64,000 nt of DNA from Eubacteriales bacterium (GTDB taxonomy: Bacteria; Bacillota; Clostridia; Lachnospirales; Lachnospiraceae): the NCBI GenBank assembly GCA_030526715.1, contig JAUNCG010000002.1:1-64000 (forward strand). Direction: 5' to 3'. Positions 61,321 to 64,000 of this stretch are shown one piece after another (position 1 is the stretch's first letter; each line of letters begins with the position of its first letter). Made by a program: the position numbers and the translations under genes. The notes under the pieces are model-generated. The model was not told the DNA's origin. It did not search any database and saw only the letters and a program-made list of their open reading frames with translations.

Positions 61321-62751
61321 ATGAACGATAGATACGTTAGCCCGCTCTCAGAGCGTTATGCCAGTAAAGAAATGCAGTACATTTTTTCGCCGGACATGAA
61401 GTTCCGCACATGGAGAAAGCTCTGGATCGCATTGGCAGAGACGGAAAAAGAATTGGGATTGGATATCACACAGGAGCAGATTGATGAATTGAAGGCACAT
61501 GCCGAGGACATCAATTATGAGGTGGCGAAGGAGAGAGAAAAGATCGTCCGCCACGATGTTATGTCTCATGTGTACGCATACGGAGTACAGTGTCCGAAGG
61601 CAAAGGGTATTATCCATCTTGGTGCAACCTCCTGCTACGTCGGTGACAACACAGACATTATCGTAATGTCTGAGGCGCTGAAGCTCGTGCGCAGGAAGCT
61701 GGTGAACGTGATCGCCGAGCTTGCAAAATTTGCTGATAAATATAAAGAGCTGCCGACGCTTGCATTTACGCACTTTCAGCCGGCGCAGCCGACTACCGTC
61801 GGTAAGCGTGCGACACTGTGGATGCAGGAGTTCCTGATGGATCTTGAGGATCTGAGCTATGTGATGAGTACGCTGAAGCTGCTCGGAAGCAAGGGAACCA
61901 CCGGAACGCAGGCAAGCTTTTTGGAGCTGTTTGACGGAGACCATGAGACGATCGATAAGATCGATCCGATGATCGCCGAGAAGATGGGATTCAAGGAATG
62001 CTATCCGGTATCCGGACAGACCTATTCCCGTAAGGTGGATACCAGAGTGCTGAACGTGCTGGCAGGCATTGCTGCAAGCGCGCACAAGTTCTCCAACGAT
62101 ATCCGTCTTTTGCAGCATTTGAAACAGGTGGAAGAGCCCTTCGAGAAGACACAGATCGGTTCCTCTGCCATGGCATATAAGAGAAATCCGATGAGAAGTG
62201 AGCGTATCGCTTCCCTGTCCCGCTATGTAATGTGTGATGCCTTAAATCCGGCGATCACCTCCGCGACACAGTGGTTTGAGCGTACATTGGATGATTCTGC
62301 GAATAAGCGCCTCTCTATTCCGGAGGGCTTCCTAGCCATCGACGGTATTATGGATCTGTGCCTGAACGTGGTAGATGGTCTGGTTGTTTATCCGAAGGTG
62401 ATCGAGAAGCAGCTGATGGCAGAGCTTCCGTTCATGGCTACGGAGAATATTATGATGGATGCCGTGAAGGCCGGCGGAGACCGTCAGGAGCTTCATGAAA
62501 GAATCCGCGAGCTGTCCATGGAGGCAGGTAAGACCGTGAAGGAAGAGGGTAAGGATAACAACCTGCTTGAGCTGATCGCGGCCGATTCGATGTTCAATCT
62601 GACAGAGGAGGATCTGCGTAAGTGCATGGATCCGGCGAAGTATGTGGGACGTGCGCCGCGTCAGGTGGAAGTATTCCTAAAGAATGTGGTAGATCCGATT
62701 CTTGAAGAGAATAAGGAGCTGCTGGGAATGAAAGCGGAGATTAATGTTTAG
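61321..62751 (+). CDS. purB: Adenylosuccinate lyase
   Basis: 476 residues. It splits SAICAR and adenylosuccinate in purine synthesis. The lyase signature SSAMAYKRNPMRSER is present, with HLGATSCYVGDN and FQPAQPTTVGKR. The length and N-terminus (DRYVSPLSERYASKEM) match the longer, eukaryote-like form common in Clostridia. AAAAGGGA precedes the ATG; an upstream in-frame extension into the ABC gene was rejected. purA follows 12 bases later. Confidence 0.96.
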   Translation: MNDRYVSPLSERYASKEMQYIFSPDMKFRTWRKLWIALAETEKELGLDITQEQIDELKAHAEDINYEVAKEREKIVRHDVMSHVYAYGVQCPKAKGIIHLGATSCYVGDNTDIIVMSEALKLVRRKLVNVIAELAKFADKYKELPTLAFTHFQPAQPTTVGKRATLWMQEFLMDLEDLSYVMSTLKLLGSKGTTGTQASFLELFDGDHETIDKIDPMIAEKMGFKECYPVSGQTYSRKVDTRVLNVLAGIAASAHKFSNDIRLLQHLKQVEEPFEKTQIGSSAMAYKRNPMRSERIASLSRYVMCDALNPAITSATQWFERTLDDSANKRLSIPEGFLAIDGIMDLCLNVVDGLVVYPKVIEKQLMAELPFMATENIMMDAVKAGGDRQELHERIRELSMEAGKTVKEEGKDNNLLELIAADSMFNLTEEDLRKCMDPAKYVGRAPRQVEVFLKNVVDPILEENKELLGMKAEINV

Positions 62752-62763
62752 GAGGAAGGTAAC

Positions 62764-64000
62764 ATGGTAGAAGCAGTAGTTGGAGCAAACTGGGGAGACG
62801 AAGGAAAGGGTAAGATTACCGATATGCTCGCAGAAAAAGCGGACATTATCGTGAGATTTCAGGGTGGTGCAAATGCAGGCCATACCATCGTCAATGATTA
62901 TGGTAAATTTGCGCTGCATACGCTTCCCTCCGGTGTATTTTATAATCATACGACGAGCATTATCGGCAACGGTGTGGCATTGAATATTCCGGTACTGATG
63001 AGCGAGATCAAGAGCATCGTGGATCGTGATGTTCCGATGCCGAAGATTCTGATCTCTGACCGCGCGCAGATCGTGATGTCCTATCACATTCTGTTTGATC
63101 AGTGTGAGGAGGAGCGTCTGGGCGGCAAGTCCTTCGGTTCCACTAAGTCCGGCATCGCGCCGTTTTATTCAGATAAATATGCAAAGATCGGTTTTCAGGT
63201 CAGCGAGCTGTTCGATGAGGAGCTGTTGAAGGAGAAGGTCGTGCGTGTGGCAGAGCAGAAGAATGTCATTCTGGAGCACCTGTATCATAAGCCGGCATTG
63301 AAGCCGGAGGAGCTGCTGGAGGAGCTGCACGGTTACCGTGATATGGTGGCGCCTTATGTATGCGATACCTCTGCATTCCTGTGGAAGGCTATTCAGGAAG
63401 GCAAAACGATTCTTCTGGAGGGACAGCTTGGCTCCCTGAAGGATCCGGATCACGGTATTTACCCGATGGTTACGTCTTCCTCCACATTGGCAGCATACGG
63501 TGCGATCGGCGCAGGTATACCGCCATATGAGATCAAGAAGATCGTGACGGTCGTGAAGGCATATTCCAGCGCCGTAGGCGCAGGCGCTTTCGTCAGCGAG
63601 ATCTTTGGTGAGGAGGCAGACGAGCTTCGCTATAGAGGCGGAGACGGCGGAGAGTTCGGAGCGACCACCGGACGCCCGAGACGTATGGGATGGTTTGATT
63701 GCGTGGCGTCCAAGTATGGCTGCCGTATTCAGGGGACGACAGATGTCGCATTTACCGTACTGGATGTACTGGGCTATCTCGATGAGATTCCGGTGTGTGT
63801 AGGATATGAGATCGATGGCGAGATGACGACAGACTTCCCGACCACCGCGAAGCTTGAGAAGGCAAAGCCGGTATTGGTGAAGCTTCCGGGCTGGAAATGT
63901 GATATCCGCGGTATCAAGAAGTACGAGGATCTTCCGGAGAACTGCCGTAAGTACATTGAATTCGTGGAGAAGGAGATCGGCTTCCCGATCACCATGGTAT
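62764..64000 (+). CDS. purA: Adenylosuccinate synthetase, 3' end beyond window
   Basis: 412 complete codons are visible and the frame is still open at the window edge; the family is usually about 430 residues. It converts IMP and aspartate to adenylosuccinate using GTP. GANWGDEGKGK holds the catalytic Asp; FQGGANAGHT, GSTKSGIAPFY, EGQLGSLKDPDHG and TTGRPRRMGWFD are also seen. GAGGAAGG precedes the ATG. In an operon with purB, whose product step follows directly. Confidence 0.97.
   Translation, partial: MVEAVVGANWGDEGKGKITDMLAEKADIIVRFQGGANAGHTIVNDYGKFALHTLPSGVFYNHTTSIIGNGVALNIPVLMSEIKSIVDRDVPMPKILISDRAQIVMSYHILFDQCEEERLGGKSFGSTKSGIAPFYSDKYAKIGFQVSELFDEELLKEKVVRVAEQKNVILEHLYHKPALKPEELLEELHGYRDMVAPYVCDTSAFLWKAIQEGKTILLEGQLGSLKDPDHGIYPMVTSSSTLAAYGAIGAGIPPYEIKKIVTVVKAYSSAVGAGAFVSEIFGEEADELRYRGGDGGEFGATTGRPRRMGWFDCVASKYGCRIQGTTDVAFTVLDVLGYLDEIPVCVGYEIDGEMTTDFPTTAKLEKAKPVLVKLPGWKCDIRGIKKYEDLPENCRKYIEFVEKEIGFPITMV

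Overview
The window looks like chromosome of an endospore-forming, anaerobic gut Firmicute, most likely a Lachnospiraceae / Clostridium cluster XIVa member. The basis is sporulation and germination genes (spoIID, spoIIQ, sipL, a gerA-gerB-gerC operon), AGGAGG ribosome sites with frequent GTG/TTG starts, a T-box leader, GHKL/LytTR signalling, multiple GH3 beta-glucosidases and a secreted flavin-dependent reductase. Species cannot be fixed from sequence alone. I see no transposase, prophage, plasmid function or CRISPR array.

Layout. 1-7 kb: 3' end of a subtilisin-like protease, a multi-span membrane protein, then carB and proA on the minus strand. 7-22 kb: a LytTR regulator/GHKL kinase pair, followed by three very different GH3 glycosidases (cytosolic; lipoprotein; membrane-anchored with permuted domains), a GtrA-like and a DUF1622-like membrane protein, and a secreted FMN/FAD reductase. 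All three GH3 genes are preceded by the same paired 9-bp direct repeat with an exact 11-bp spacer. It fits the LytTR-site consensus and suggests a small regulon controlled by the adjacent two-component system. This is the main candidate new system. 22-32 kb: purC, a TrkH/TrkA potassium uptake pair, a DUF624 protein, and an isoleucine T-box controlling ileS-glgP.

32-37 kb: spoIID-spoIIQ (the SpoIIQ peptidase site is degenerate), two tandem secreted Big_2 + NlpC/P60-like proteins, a palindromic 119/137-bp element in two copies, and a minus-strand tRNA-Phe/tRNA-Gly pair. 37-46 kb: cysE with a structured leader, an aspartate-type aminotransferase, ddl-murF, a secreted DUF1002 protein, an acyltransferase, a HAD phosphatase and a PrcB-like lipoprotein. 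46-53 kb: sipL, ispE-gntR and a reduced germination-receptor operon (GerA lacking its first N-terminal subdomain, full GerB, GerC with only its first domain), then aroK. 53-59 kb: a secreted SGNH hydrolase behind a poly-G promoter, and a lipid cluster (PAP2, flippase-like, pssA, psd, metallo-beta-lactamase fold). 59-64 kb: a polar amino-acid ABC transporter, purB and purA (cut by the window end).

Two sporulation genes, spoIID and sipL, share an unusual start: the upstream gene's terminator hairpin carries the ribosome-binding site in its 3' arm, and a sigma-E-like promoter overlaps the 5' arm. A transcript begun there would lack the 5' arm and leave the ribosome site free.
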